64,000 nucleotides of DNA from Lachnospiraceae bacterium (GCA_910575275.1 CAJTEE010000001.1:1-64000); one strand, 5' to 3'. Shown: positions 1 through 8,616, counted from the first letter of the stretch. Notes: generated from the letters alone by a model not told the origin. A program made the numbers and translations.

Positions 1-105
1 CATCACAAACTCTCCCGGCTGGCAGTTCTTCGCGACTCTGGGAGCCTCCACCACCATCCAATCAATCTTATCCGCCAGGACCCTTTCCTCTAAAATCGGA
101 TACAT
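1..105 (-). CDS. Ferredoxin-NADP+ reductase-like FAD/NAD-binding subunit (NfnA/SudB type), 5' end only
   Basis: Only the first 35 residues lie in the window; the gene runs off the left edge. The start MYPILEERVLADKIDWMVVE followed by an APRVAKxxxPGEFV stretch is typical of the FAD/NAD-binding subunit of NfnAB and related sulfide or dihydroorotate dehydrogenase electron-transfer subunits. AGGAGA lies about 7 bases before the ATG. It is the last visible gene of the operon that starts with the acyl-CoA dehydrogenase at 3150. Inference: an NADPH/ferredoxin balancing enzyme would fit beside an ETF-linked acyl-CoA dehydrogenase. With 35 residues, NfnA, SudB and PyrK-like proteins cannot be told apart. 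Confidence 0.6.
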   Translation of the reverse strand, partial: MYPILEERVLADKIDWMVVEAPRVAKNCQPGEFVM

Positions 106-156
106 ATTTTTTTCTCCTCTCAGACGTCATATTCCTGCAGGCCGGCATAGGAACGC

Positions 157-1022
157 TCAGAACTCGAATCTGAGCTGCTCCCACTCTTTCATTTTTTCCG
201 GGTCCTCTGGATCCCCTCCGAGATACCGGTCCGCATGCAGCGCACGGATGGCCGCCATGTCCCCGTCGGAAAGCCGGAAGGAAAAAGATCCAGGTTTTCC
301 CTCATATGACCGGGATTTGACGACTTCGGGATCACAACGAAGCCCTCCTGAAGATGCCAGCGCAGGATGACCTGACTGAGGCTCTTTCCATGCTTTTCGG
401 CAATCGCTCCCAGCGTTTCATTCAAACGCAGACGCTTTGAGCCATGTCCGAGCGGGAACCAGGACTCCAGGACAATCCCATGTCGTTCCAACTCTCTGCG
501 AAGCTTAAGCTGCTGCTGGAGCGGATGGCATTCCACCTGATTGACGGCGGGAACCACGGAGGTTTCCCGCATCAGAGCCGTAAGCTGCGGCGTCGTGTGA
601 TTGCAGACGCCGATGGAACGGATCTTCCCTTCCTTTTTCGCCGCCTCGAGCGCCCGGTAGGCGCCGATGGCATCCCCCGCCGGACGGTACAAAAGCAGCA
701 GGTCCACATACTCGAGGCCGAGCCTCTTAAGGGCCCCGTCGATCGAACGCTTCGCATTCTCAAAGCCGTAGTCCTGTACCCAGAGCTTCGTCGTCAGGAA
801 GATTTCCTCGCGCTTTACACCGGATTCGTGGATGGCTTTCCCAATGCTTCTCTCATTCTGGTAAGCCGCAGCGGTATCAATCAGGCGGTACCCCATCTGA
901 AGCCCTGTTTTCAGGCTTGTTTCAAAATCCTCTCCTTCGGGGACCTGATAAAAGCCCATGCCGATTCGGGGCATGCTGTTTCCGTCGTTTAAACGCAGTG
1001 TCTTTGTCTCATGCTGTTCCAT
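157..1022 (-). pseudogene. Aldo/keto reductase with a one-base frameshift near its 3' end
   Basis: The first ~246 codons encode a normal aldo/keto reductase: MPRIGMGFYQ near the start, the catalytic Asp-Tyr pair region (IDTAAAYQNE), a Lys in TTKLW, a VNQVECHPL segment and the cofactor-binding IPKSSNP. After MRENLDLF the reading frame drifts into an Arg-rich tail that stops at 189. Adding one base in the A5 run at 282-286 restores a family-like C-terminus (SFRLSDGDMAAIRALHADRY, then more residues) ending at 157. The repaired gene would be 288 codons. The function would be NAD(P)H-dependent carbonyl reduction. It follows the MaoC gene by 4 bases. It may be a true inactivation or a sequencing error in a homopolymer. 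Confidence 0.8.
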
Positions 1023-1026
1023 ATTT

Positions 1027-1950
1027 TTATTCGTATTCCAGAATGCAGTTATTCAAAAGAACACGCTCCTCCTCATCAAACAGTCTGAAGTACAGCTTCC
1101 CTTCCTCCACCTTCCAGGTCTTTAAGGTCACATGGCGGCCCGGATAGCAGACATTGCGGATCTGCATATAAATGTGCTTCACACGCTCCGGCTGATAGGG
1201 GATCACCTGCTGGATCGCCATACGTGTCGCAAAGCCATACGTGCACAGCCCCATGATAAAGGGCTTTGGATAGCCGTAGCTCTCCGCCAGCTCCTGCTCA
1301 ATGTGGACCGGATACGTATCACCGGTCAGCCGGTAGATCGCGGCAATATTCTCCGCCATAAACTCTGCCGTCACATAATCCGGCTCACGGTTCGGATACT
1401 CCACTTTCGGGGAGGTGAACTTCGGCCCTCCGAAGCCGCCGAATGCGAAATTGCAGTGGTAGCTGTGCAGCGTCGCGATATGACGGCCCGCAATGTCATA
1501 TACCTGCATCGCGCAGTCGGAGACGATCCCCTTCCCCTCCCCGCGGTCCAGGACGTTGTTCAGCTTATCCTTTACCATAAAGGTCCCCTTATAGGCGTCA
1601 ATCGGGCCGTCCAGTGTGATGTCCATCGCCATATGGAGCCCGGATGGCATACGGCCGAGTATCGTTTCCAGATAATCCCTGACAATCTCATTCGTCCCAT
1701 CCGGAAGTGGTGTGATCGGGTCGATCGTGATGTTGTTGATATACGGTAAGAGTGGGAAGGTCGGAAGGGCTTTTAAGCCCTCCCTGCTGCGCTCATAATA
1801 GTATGGAAGATCCTTTAGCTGTGCTCCGACACCAAGCCCGTAAAGGGAGACATCCCTCCAGGTGTACGGCATGGTGCGCGGCTCAAGCCCCCGGCCGATC
1901 AGATGGTCAAACATGTGTGGATGCATTTCCACGCCTTCAAAAGTACTCAT
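1027..1950 (-). CDS. MaoC-like double-hotdog (R)-enoyl-CoA hydratase
   Basis: 307 residues, the size of a double-hotdog hydratase. The C-terminal half has the hydratase-2 signature: GDTYPVHIEQELAESYG gives the catalytic Asp and His five residues apart, followed by FIMGLCTYGFATR. The N-terminal half carries HPHMFDHLIGRGLEPR and an INNITIDP stretch. Known of the family: reversible hydration of 2-enoyl-CoA or a related acyl-CoA. It lies 22 bases after the acyl-CoA dehydrogenase and just before the broken aldo/keto reductase, so it should act on the dehydrogenase product. A decayed C-terminal copy of a close relative lies at 11619-11940. The acyl chain is unknown. Confidence 0.75.
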   Translation of the reverse strand: MSTFEGVEMHPHMFDHLIGRGLEPRTMPYTWRDVSLYGLGVGAQLKDLPYYYERSREGLKALPTFPLLPYINNITIDPITPLPDGTNEIVRDYLETILGRMPSGLHMAMDITLDGPIDAYKGTFMVKDKLNNVLDRGEGKGIVSDCAMQVYDIAGRHIATLHSYHCNFAFGGFGGPKFTSPKVEYPNREPDYVTAEFMAENIAAIYRLTGDTYPVHIEQELAESYGYPKPFIMGLCTYGFATRMAIQQVIPYQPERVKHIYMQIRNVCYPGRHVTLKTWKVEEGKLYFRLFDEEERVLLNNCILEYE

Positions 1951-1971
1951 ATTCCAATTCCTCCTGCTTTT

Positions 1972-3150
1972 TTATTTTGCCTGTGTGTCTTTTCCGGCAA
2001 TGCTCTTGATCAGGTTTTTGCGCTTAATCTGGTTCGTGCCGCCGAAGATCTGGAAGATTTTCGCGTTGCGCATATAGCGCTCCACCGGATAGTCCTTCAT
2101 GTAGCCGTAGCCGCCAAATACCTGCACCGCGTCCATGCAGACCTGCATGCAGCTGTCCGTGATATAGGGCTTGATCATCAGATCCAGATTGTTCGGTACA
2201 TTATCCCTCGCGCATACCAACGCCTCGTAAAGCATGGAACGGCATGCGGCCACACGCATCTGCATGTCGGCAATGATGAAGCCGAGGCCCTGATGGTCAA
2301 TGATCCGCTTGCCGAACTGCCTTCTGGTCTTTGCATATTCGACTGCCTCGTCTAAGGCCGTCTGCGCCATGCCGAGCACCGGGCAGCAGTTTACGATCGC
2401 AGCCGCGCCCTTGATTCCGCCGAGGGCGACACCAAAACCCTTGCCGACCTCGCCGACCACATGATCAGCCGGCACACGGACGTCCTCGAGGATGATCTCA
2501 GCCGTCTCGGACAAATGAAGGCCCATCTTGTTCTCCTTTTTTCCGATCTGTACACCGCGCTCCTTCTCCACAAAAAAGGCAGTCACGCCCTGGCTCGCAC
2601 GCTTTGTCTTATCCGTCCATGCCATCACGATGAAGTATTCTGCATTCGAGGCGCCGGAGGCAAAGCACTTTGTCCCGTTGATAACCCATTCGTTTGTCTT
2701 TTCGTCGTACACGGCGCTCGTCCGCATGGCAGCCGCGTCGGAGCCGGCGTTCGGCTCGGTCAGGGCAAAAGCGCCGATCGTTCCGGCCAGCACACGGTCC
2801 GTCCACATCTGCTTTTCTTCAGCCGACATGCCGGTATTTAAAATGTTGAAATGCTGGGCGGACGCGCTCGCAAATGCGAAGGCAAAGCCTGCATCCACCT
2901 GCCCGATCTCCTCGATGATCACGGCCTGCGTGACCCGGTCAAGTCCAAGGCCGCCCATGCTCTCTGGAACCTCGACCGCAAAGTAACCGGCCTCAACCAA
3001 TTTCTCATGAACTGTCCGCGGATATACGCCGAGGCCGCCATCCATGTTCTCATACTCCTCGATATGCGGCTTTAACTCCTTATCGAGAATCTGTCTGACC
3101 CCGTCTGCAAACTCGCGCTGTTCCTCTGTAGCAAGAAAATACCGTACCAT
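1972..3150 (-). CDS. Acyl-CoA dehydrogenase family protein
   Basis: 392 residues with the full acyl-CoA dehydrogenase fold: ALTEPNAGSDAAAMRTSA (FAD/substrate loop), WVINGTKCFASGAS, YAKTRRQFGKRI and QVFGGYGYMKDYPVERYMRN. The position that holds the catalytic Glu in butyryl/medium-chain enzymes (IYEGTSE) is Gly370 here (IFGGTNQIKR). Long-branched and several actinobacterial families also lack Glu at this place and use another residue. It is the first gene after a sigma-54 promoter (3223-3239) and heads an operon with a MaoC hydratase. Electrons probably go to the EtfBA encoded at 13162-14983. The start has a clear AGGAGG upstream. Confidence 0.85.
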   Translation of the reverse strand: MVRYFLATEEQREFADGVRQILDKELKPHIEEYENMDGGLGVYPRTVHEKLVEAGYFAVEVPESMGGLGLDRVTQAVIIEEIGQVDAGFAFAFASASAQHFNILNTGMSAEEKQMWTDRVLAGTIGAFALTEPNAGSDAAAMRTSAVYDEKTNEWVINGTKCFASGASNAEYFIVMAWTDKTKRASQGVTAFFVEKERGVQIGKKENKMGLHLSETAEIILEDVRVPADHVVGEVGKGFGVALGGIKGAAAIVNCCPVLGMAQTALDEAVEYAKTRRQFGKRIIDHQGLGFIIADMQMRVAACRSMLYEALVCARDNVPNNLDLMIKPYITDSCMQVCMDAVQVFGGYGYMKDYPVERYMRNAKIFQIFGGTNQIKRKNLIKSIAGKDTQAK

Positions 3151-3222
3151 ACATCAAAATCCTCCTTTAAATTTTACACCGCGCACATAAGGCGGCTGTT
3201 TTTTCTTTCTGCCCTGATAAAT

Positions 3223-3239
3223 AGCAAGATTTTTGCCAA
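3223..3239 (-). promoter_or_regulatory. Sigma-54 promoter of the acyl-CoA dehydrogenase operon
   Basis: Reads TTGGCAAAAATCTTGCT on the minus strand. The -24 GG and -12 GC are exactly 10 bases apart, as sigma-54 requires. It lies about 75 bases before the ATG at 3150. Three more copies of the TTGGCA-N6-TTGCT form occur at 9552, 11403 and 15034, each before a catabolic operon. No TGTGTC/GACACA palindrome is visible upstream of this copy; the sequence there is a structured repeat and the rpoN terminator. Confidence 0.85.
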
Positions 3240-3246
3240 ATAATAA

Positions 3247-3319
3247 AGAGTGCGCATCCCGGCCCGGCAGGGCCTTTTATCTTATAGGAAATTTCGAAGA
3301 AACTTCCTAATAAATAAAA
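3247..3319 (-). repeat. Dispersed structured repeat, copy A (short form)
   Basis: Contains TGCGCATCCC, a small GC hairpin (GGCCC-GGCA-GGGCC followed by T-rich sequence on the plus strand), and an AT-rich palindrome around TAGGAAATTTC/GAAACTTCCTA (one G-T change between arms). It belongs to the family also seen at 9621, 11432, 15114 and 55419. This copy lacks the upstream CCTCACTCCGTGCGAGG part. It sits between the rpoN terminator and the sigma-54 promoter at 3223. Confidence 0.75.
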
Positions 3320-3347
3320 AGAGCCCGCATGCTTTTTTGCGGACTCT
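3320..3347 (-). terminator. Rho-independent terminator of rpoN
   Basis: On the minus strand AGAGTCCGCA and TGCGGGCTCT form a 10-bp stem (one G-U pair) followed by TTTTTA. It lies 26 bases after the rpoN stop codon. Confidence 0.8.
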
Positions 3348-3373
3348 TGTACGGTCTGTATTCCTGTTTATTA

Positions 3374-4726
3374 TTATGCAAACACCTTCCTGCCTCTGCA
3401 GTTTGCGATGTTCATGTCTTCCCGATATTTTGCAATGGTTCTCCTCGGAATCTCCATTCCCTGCTCCTTTAAAAGAGCCGCGATCTTCTCGTCGCTGTAG
3501 GGTTTTTCTTTATTTTCCCCGTCGATGATCGTCCGGATCTGCTGCTTGATCTGGACCACCGCCGTTTCCTCCTGGCCCACGGTCGCCTTTTGGAAAAAAT
3601 ATCCCAGAGGATATACCCCCCTGCAGCACTGTAAGTATTTGTCACGGACCGCACGGCTGACCGTTGATTCATGACACTTCATGCGCTCCGCCGCATCCAC
3701 AAGCCTGAACGGCCGCAGACAACCGCCGGTCATAAAAAACTCACGCTGCGCGTCCACGATGCACTCCGCAAGCGACAAAAGCGTCGAACTTCTCCTTGAA
3801 ATATGGCTCCGGATCTCCTCTGCCTGCCGGACCTTGGTCGAAAGATACTCCTTAACCTCGCTGTCGCAGTCCGATTTCATCATACGCAGGTATTCTTTAT
3901 TCACATGGAGGACCGGGCAGGCGTAATTGTTTAGGAGGATCTCAAGCCGCCCTTTGAATTTCACGACCGTGACGTCCGGGACAATATATTTTAAAAGCTC
4001 ACCGTTATCAAAGCCCTGCGCCGGCCTCGGATTCAGGCTCTTAATACGCGCGGCCGCCTCGGCTACCTCCTGGGGCGTCCGCCTGGTATGTTTGGCAATC
4101 ACGTGAAGCTGATTGCGGCTTAAAAGCTCCATGTATTCGGAGACGATCAGTCTCTCCAGCTCTCCGCAGTCGGCCCGGCCTTCAAGCTGCTTTAACAGGC
4201 ATTCCTGCACGGACCCCGCACAAACTCCTGCCGGCTCGAGACTTCTCATAACCGCAAGGCCGTTTTGCGCTTCTTCAAGCGTCGTGTGGCACGCCGCTGC
4301 GGCCTCAGCCGCCGTCCCCGTGAAGAATCCGTTGGAATCCAGACATTCCAGCACAAATTCACAGACACGCCGCTCGGCCTCCGGATATACCTTGCCGAGG
4401 AGCTGCAGATGCAGAAAGTCCTCCAGAGACTCCGTCGTCCGTCCTGAAAGATTGCCTGTGCCGAGGTTTTCGTCTGCCTCCTCCTGATCATACTGATAAT
4501 AGGAACGGTTCTGTTCATCCAGACTCGCCAGCCATTCTAGCTTTTTTAACCTCTCCTGTTCCTCGTCTGCCGGCTCTGCGTCAACAAAATCGATCACCGG
4601 ATTTTCCAGTGCCGCTTCTTTTATAAAATCTGTCAGCTCCAGTGAGCTCATCTGAAGAATGTTCACAGCCTGAAGCATCTTTTGAGACACGATCGCCTTT
4701 TGATTTTGTTCCAGCCGAACTGCCAT
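3374..4726 (-). CDS. rpoN: RNA polymerase sigma-54 factor
   Basis: 450 residues. Region I is present (LEQNQKAIVSQKMLQAVNIL, Gln/Leu-rich, which contacts activators), then an acidic region II, the core-binding region (LQLLGKVYPEAERRVCEFVL onward), and the HTH. The RpoN box that reads the -24 element lies at about 427-436 (PRRTIAKYRE; the usual form is ARRTVAKYRE). AAGGGG precedes the ATG. It sits inside the region that holds four sigma-54 promoters and one matching activator. Known role: promoter-specific sigma factor that cannot open DNA without an AAA+ activator. It could also serve genes elsewhere. Confidence 0.95.
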   Translation of the reverse strand: MAVRLEQNQKAIVSQKMLQAVNILQMSSLELTDFIKEAALENPVIDFVDAEPADEEQERLKKLEWLASLDEQNRSYYQYDQEEADENLGTGNLSGRTTESLEDFLHLQLLGKVYPEAERRVCEFVLECLDSNGFFTGTAAEAAAACHTTLEEAQNGLAVMRSLEPAGVCAGSVQECLLKQLEGRADCGELERLIVSEYMELLSRNQLHVIAKHTRRTPQEVAEAAARIKSLNPRPAQGFDNGELLKYIVPDVTVVKFKGRLEILLNNYACPVLHVNKEYLRMMKSDCDSEVKEYLSTKVRQAEEIRSHISRRSSTLLSLAECIVDAQREFFMTGGCLRPFRLVDAAERMKCHESTVSRAVRDKYLQCCRGVYPLGYFFQKATVGQEETAVVQIKQQIRTIIDGENKEKPYSDEKIAALLKEQGMEIPRRTIAKYREDMNIANCRGRKVFA

Positions 4727-4825
4727 TTTTTCATCCCCTTTTCTTTCTGTTAATAGTATAACATACTTTCCCGGAAAAAAAATCCCTTATTTTGACAAGT
4801 TTCGCATTGGAACAGACTGTGTTGC

Positions 4826-4867
4826 TGTGTCTTGACACACATAGATGATACAGTTTGACACAGTGTC
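4826..4867. promoter_or_regulatory. TGTGTC/GACACA palindromes upstream of rpoN
   Basis: TGTGTC-TT-GACACA (4826-4839) is a perfect 6+2+6 palindrome, and GACAC-A-GTGTC (4857-4867) follows 17 bases later. The same 6+2+6 form recurs at 11592-11605, and related arms occur inside the terminators at 9737 and 15258, upstream of sigma-54 promoters. Inference: binding sites of the activator encoded at 15314, or of another dimeric regulator controlling rpoN or the small gene at 4931. Confidence 0.45.
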
Positions 4868-4930
4868 CACACGGATACTACAAAAATGTTTCAGCATCTG
4901 GATCTGTATGGGAAATCAGGAGGTAAAAAT

Positions 4931-5113
4931 ATGGGTTCATTCAGCCAGGCAATCGAGGAACTCGTAACCGAAAGAGGCATGGAGCAGGCGATCCTCATCT
5001 ATCACACTTTGTCAGAAACCCCAAGCATACAGGAGACTGCAGCCCGCCTGCAGGAGCCGTTAGAAAAGATCCGAAAAATCGCCAAGCAGTACCGAATGAG
5101 TCTCCCCGATTAA
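4931..5113 (+). CDS. Small protein of unknown function, HTH-like
   Basis: 60 residues starting MGSFSQAIEELVTERG. I chose the ATG at 4931 over the in-frame ATG at 4886 because AGGAGG lies 7 bases before it. I do not recognise the family. Residues ~33-55 (SIQETAARLQEPLEKIRKIA) could form a helix-turn-helix, so a small DNA-binding role is possible. It is divergent from rpoN, shares the palindrome-rich region 4826-4867 and is followed by a clear terminator. Confidence 0.6.
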   Translation: MGSFSQAIEELVTERGMEQAILIYHTLSETPSIQETAARLQEPLEKIRKIAKQYRMSLPD

Positions 5114-5121
5114 CGCATCCA

Positions 5122-5150
5122 AAAGAGGCAGCACAAGGCCGCCTCTTTTT
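5122..5150. terminator. Bidirectional terminator between the small gene and the MFS gene
   Basis: AAAGAGGC and GCCTCTTT form an 8-bp stem with T-runs on both strands (CTTTTT on plus, CTCTTTTGG on minus). It separates the convergent genes at 4931 and 5153. Confidence 0.8.
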
Positions 5151-5152
5151 CA

Positions 5153-6346
5153 TCACCACAGCTTCTTTTTCATCAAAACCACCAGCACACACAGATCCGC
5201 AAACACCAGCACCGGCGCCAAAAGGACCGCGGGCCGGTAGCTTCCCAACAGATCGTACACCAGGCCCCAGGCCGGCGATCCGACTGCGCCGCCGATTGCA
5301 GTCGCCATCGTAATCATGCCCCAGATTGGAGCATATTCCTTTCGGCCGAAGATATGCTTCGTGACAAGCGGAACCAGCACGGTCGTCGAGGACATGCCAA
5401 ACGCGGCCATCGCCGCTGCCACATAGAGCAGCCTGATATCTCCAAGAGACATTACCCACATACTGAGCGCAAAGGAAGTGAATGCCACGCAGGTCGTCCG
5501 GATCGGCCCCAGCTTATCAAACAGGCTTCCCAGGCTGATTTTACAGACGATCAAAAAAATGCTGAATACGCTCATGATTGTCCCGGCGATCACCGGCGTG
5601 GCTCCCAGCTCGACAAAATAAGCCGGCATGTGCTGCAAAAACAGCGATGTCATGTTGATAACGGTCACACACAGCATCAAAAGGTACAGGGACGGGCTTT
5701 TGACCGCCTCCTTATAAGAAACGCCCTCCAGATCTTCCTCCGATACCCCGCCTTCTTTGGCTTCCTCCTTTGCCCCGTTGTGCCCCTCACGGGCCAGCAT
5801 ACACGCAAAAAGCATAACGGCAAACCAGGAGATTCCCTGCAGGCGGTATGCGTTTTCCCAGCCAAAGCGCTCGATGAAGTTCGGAAGGACCAGGCTTAAT
5901 ATCACACTGCACACTCCAGTCCCGGCCATCGCAAGGCCGATTGCCGAACCGCTCCCGCTTGTAAACGAACGATTGATCAAAACTACCGCCGACATCTGCG
6001 TACATCCATTCTGGATCAGGCCAAGAACCACCGCGATCCCATAAAACGCTGGAATCACACGGCAGAAGGAAAATGCCGCCAGGCAGCCGCCCCCGATCAC
6101 GGCCCCCGTTAACAGGAGCCGCTGAATCGGAATCCTGTCAAGCAGGTGGCCAAAAAAAGGAGCTGCCAGAAAACCGACAATCGACATGATCGTATAGTAG
6201 AGGTTAAACGCCGCTCTCGAACAGCCGATCCCCTCCGAGACCGGAGCCACCATATAGCTCAGCGCATTGTTGGACAGCCCATAGGCAAACATCAAAAGCG
6301 CCCCCGCCAGCACTGCCCTTTTTTGTGCTTTTGTCATTATATTCAT
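5153..6346 (-). CDS. MFS transporter (OFA/monocarboxylate-like)
   Basis: 397 residues with about 12 hydrophobic segments in two groups of six, separated by a charged loop (~residues 188-215, EGHNGAKEEAKEGG). The first segment YGLSNNALSYMVAPVSEGIG and the FFGHLLDRIP motif match the oxalate/formate-monocarboxylate branch of the MFS. It lies 27 bases after the CoA-transferase and is the last gene of the operon read from the sigma-54 promoter at 9552. Inference: uptake or exchange of the acid used by this operon. An internal ATG (MTKAQK, three codons downstream) is an alternative start. Confidence 0.75.
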   Translation of the reverse strand: MNIMTKAQKRAVLAGALLMFAYGLSNNALSYMVAPVSEGIGCSRAAFNLYYTIMSIVGFLAAPFFGHLLDRIPIQRLLLTGAVIGGGCLAAFSFCRVIPAFYGIAVVLGLIQNGCTQMSAVVLINRSFTSGSGSAIGLAMAGTGVCSVILSLVLPNFIERFGWENAYRLQGISWFAVMLFACMLAREGHNGAKEEAKEGGVSEEDLEGVSYKEAVKSPSLYLLMLCVTVINMTSLFLQHMPAYFVELGATPVIAGTIMSVFSIFLIVCKISLGSLFDKLGPIRTTCVAFTSFALSMWVMSLGDIRLLYVAAAMAAFGMSSTTVLVPLVTKHIFGRKEYAPIWGMITMATAIGGAVGSPAWGLVYDLLGSYRPAVLLAPVLVFADLCVLVVLMKKKLW

Positions 6347-6373
6347 CGGTCATTGCTTCCTTCCTTCGTTCTT

Positions 6374-7570
6374 TCACGCCTGGCGGGCGATCCCTCTGTC
6401 AAGCATATCCCGGATTTTGGCGTCGTCATATCCGTACTCCTTTAAAATATCCACGGAGTGTTCACCGATCCTCGGACCACGCGTCTGTCCGGTTACGCCG
6501 CTGTCCACCGAATTATACTTGATCGGGGAGGCCGGCACCCAGATATCCGGACTCCCGGCTCCCTCCGGCGGCACGGACGCCTCCAGCTTATAGACATATT
6601 TGTTGGCAAGCACCTGTGCATCCGAGATCAGCTCCTCCGTCGTCTGTACCGGCGCAACCGGCGCGTCGATCGAGTGAAGGGCTTCCAATGCCTCCTTCTG
6701 CGTCATATTCGCAAACGCCTCGTCAAAAATTGCAACCAGCTCCGGTGCATGCTCATACATCGTATCCTCGATGCACTGCCATCTTGGATCTCCAATCAAA
6801 TCCTCACGGCCGATTGCCTTCAAAAGCGGATGAAAGTACTTTTCAAATTTATCCGTGATCGTCATCGTGATCCAACGCCCATCGCTGCATTGATACGTGT
6901 TTAACATTGCACGGCGGGGCTTTAATCGCGTCTTCGGATACTCCTCCCCATACTGTACCTCGATCAGCGCATCATGGTTTAAATACGCCGCAGAGCCCAA
7001 AAGGGAGGAGAAAACATGGCAGCCCTCTCCGGTCAGCCTGCGCTTATAAAGCGCCGCACAGATACCGCCGAATAACGCCAGGCCCGTTGTAATGTCTCCG
7101 ACCGCGATCGGCGGGACAAGAAGGCTTCCCTTCTCGGCAAAGTCCTGCAAAAGCCCTCCCTTGGCCCAGAATGCGACCGGGTCATAGCCGGCGTCGTTTG
7201 CCTCTGCACCCTCCTCGCCAAACCCGGTGAGAGTCGCATAGATAATATCCGGTTTGACGGCCTTGACCTCCTCATAGGTAAGGCCGAGGTTTTTTAAACC
7301 CTTCGGACGATAATTGGAGACAAAGACATCCGCCTTCTCCAGGATTCTGGTAAGCGCCTCCTTGCCCTCCGGAGTTTTTAAGTTCAGGGCAATTGCCCTC
7401 TTTCCGGTGCAGTAGAAATCATATTTATGTACATTCCGCGTCGAAGTCCCGTTTAACGCTTCGACCCAAATGTCATTCGCGCCAAATTCCGTCATCAGCT
7501 TGGTGCAGGAAGGCCCGGAGCCCGCCAGCGTCAGGTCGACGACATTCACACCCTCTAATGGTTTAAACAT
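6374..7570 (-). CDS. Class III CoA-transferase (CaiB/BaiF family)
   Basis: 398 residues. The fold is clear from LEGVNVVDLTLAGSGPSCTK, the VSNYRPKGLKNLGL loop, and VGDITTG, in which Asp159 is the residue that forms the aspartyl-CoA anhydride. Known reaction: transfer of CoA between carboxylic acids (formyl-CoA transferase, carnitine, bile-acid and benzylsuccinate types). It lies between an NAD-dependent hydroxyacid dehydrogenase and an MFS carrier. It probably activates the imported acid. The donor and acceptor are unknown. Confidence 0.9.
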   Translation of the reverse strand: MFKPLEGVNVVDLTLAGSGPSCTKLMTEFGANDIWVEALNGTSTRNVHKYDFYCTGKRAIALNLKTPEGKEALTRILEKADVFVSNYRPKGLKNLGLTYEEVKAVKPDIIYATLTGFGEEGAEANDAGYDPVAFWAKGGLLQDFAEKGSLLVPPIAVGDITTGLALFGGICAALYKRRLTGEGCHVFSSLLGSAAYLNHDALIEVQYGEEYPKTRLKPRRAMLNTYQCSDGRWITMTITDKFEKYFHPLLKAIGREDLIGDPRWQCIEDTMYEHAPELVAIFDEAFANMTQKEALEALHSIDAPVAPVQTTEELISDAQVLANKYVYKLEASVPPEGAGSPDIWVPASPIKYNSVDSGVTGQTRGPRIGEHSVDILKEYGYDDAKIRDMLDRGIARQA

Positions 7571-7595
7571 GCCGCATTCTCCTTTTCATGATCGC

Positions 7596-8576
7596 TTAAT
7601 TTTCTTCGCTCGGTTCCTCAATACCGTAAAGCTTCTCTCCGGTCCAGTCCTCAAACAGTCTCGGCACGCTACTGAAGTCCGTCATGCCGTCGCCGGATGC
7701 GGAACGGATATCAAATAACTGGTAGGACAGTGCACCATAGAAATTCGGAACCTTATTCTCCTTTGCCAGTGCATTGAACAGCCCGATGTCCTTCTTCATC
7801 AGATCCACCGCCATGTTCATCCCACGTCCCGGGAAGATCAGATGCGGGAACTTATACGTGGAAGCATTGGAGGAACCGCCGCTTGCCCCGATGACCTTCG
7901 CGGCCACACGCGGATCAATCCCGGCCTTTGCGGCCACAGTCAGGGCCTCCGCGGTCGCCATCATACAGGCGCAGGAAAGGAAGTTGTTGGCACATTTTAA
8001 GGCGTCTCCCGCTCCGCTCGGCCCGACATAATTGACCTTCTCCGGATTTCCGATCGTATTGAGGATCGGAAGCGCCTTCTCAAACGCCTCTCTCTTTCCG
8101 CCGCACATGACAGTCAGCGTCTGATTCGTTGCACCTTCCTGGCCGCCGCTGATCGGGCAGTCTAACAGCTCGATCCCCTTGCCCTCACACTCCCTCGCAA
8201 GCTTCTGCGTGCTTGTTGCGTCAGCACTCGTCAGATCAATTACGATCGTGCCCGGGCGGGCATTTTCAAGGATCCCCTCCTCGCCGTACATGTTCATCTC
8301 CACCTGCTTCGAGGTCGGCATGCTGATCATGATAAAATCGCTCTTTGCAAACAGCTCGGCGGCATCCTTTGCGCTCTCACAGCCGTTTCCTAACATCTCG
8401 TCATACAGTGCGGTCTTGGCCTTCTCATCCGGAGCCAGCGGGATAAAACTGCAGCTCTGGTCGATCTCGCGCCGGTAGGTCGGCAGCACCATCGAATAGC
8501 CGCTCTTATACAATCCGTAACACATCGCAAACCCCATTGTTCTCAGTCCGATAAATCCGATTTTTTCTTTTTTCAT
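7596..8576 (-). CDS. NAD(P)-dependent 3-hydroxyisobutyrate-dehydrogenase-like oxidoreductase
   Basis: 326 residues of the beta-hydroxyacid dehydrogenase family: Rossmann start IGFIGLRTMGFAM (Arg in place of the usual second Gly of GLGxMG), substrate motif DCPISGGQEGA at ~139-149, and catalytic Lys194 in GAGDALKCANNF. It is 25 bases upstream of the CoA-transferase and 40 bases after the DUF6282 gene. Known relatives oxidise 3-hydroxyisobutyrate or reduce tartronate semialdehyde. The actual substrate is open. The altered Gly in the dinucleotide loop deserves notice. Confidence 0.85.
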   Translation of the reverse strand: MKKEKIGFIGLRTMGFAMCYGLYKSGYSMVLPTYRREIDQSCSFIPLAPDEKAKTALYDEMLGNGCESAKDAAELFAKSDFIMISMPTSKQVEMNMYGEEGILENARPGTIVIDLTSADATSTQKLARECEGKGIELLDCPISGGQEGATNQTLTVMCGGKREAFEKALPILNTIGNPEKVNYVGPSGAGDALKCANNFLSCACMMATAEALTVAAKAGIDPRVAAKVIGASGGSSNASTYKFPHLIFPGRGMNMAVDLMKKDIGLFNALAKENKVPNFYGALSYQLFDIRSASGDGMTDFSSVPRLFEDWTGEKLYGIEEPSEEN

Positions 8577-8616
8577 TTCTTATCCATCCTCTCTTTCTTT
8601 TTTAACTGTTTTTGCC

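Noticed and set aside
444-992. A 182-codon plus-strand reading frame opposite the aldo/keto reductase
   Set aside because: Antisense shadow of a recognised gene; no ribosome binding site or motif.
4832-4883. TTGACA boxes at 4832 and 4855 as sigma-70 promoters for the small gene at 4931
   Set aside because: No good -10 box occurs at 16-18 bases from either; the sequence is better explained as palindromic TGTGTC/GACACA sites.
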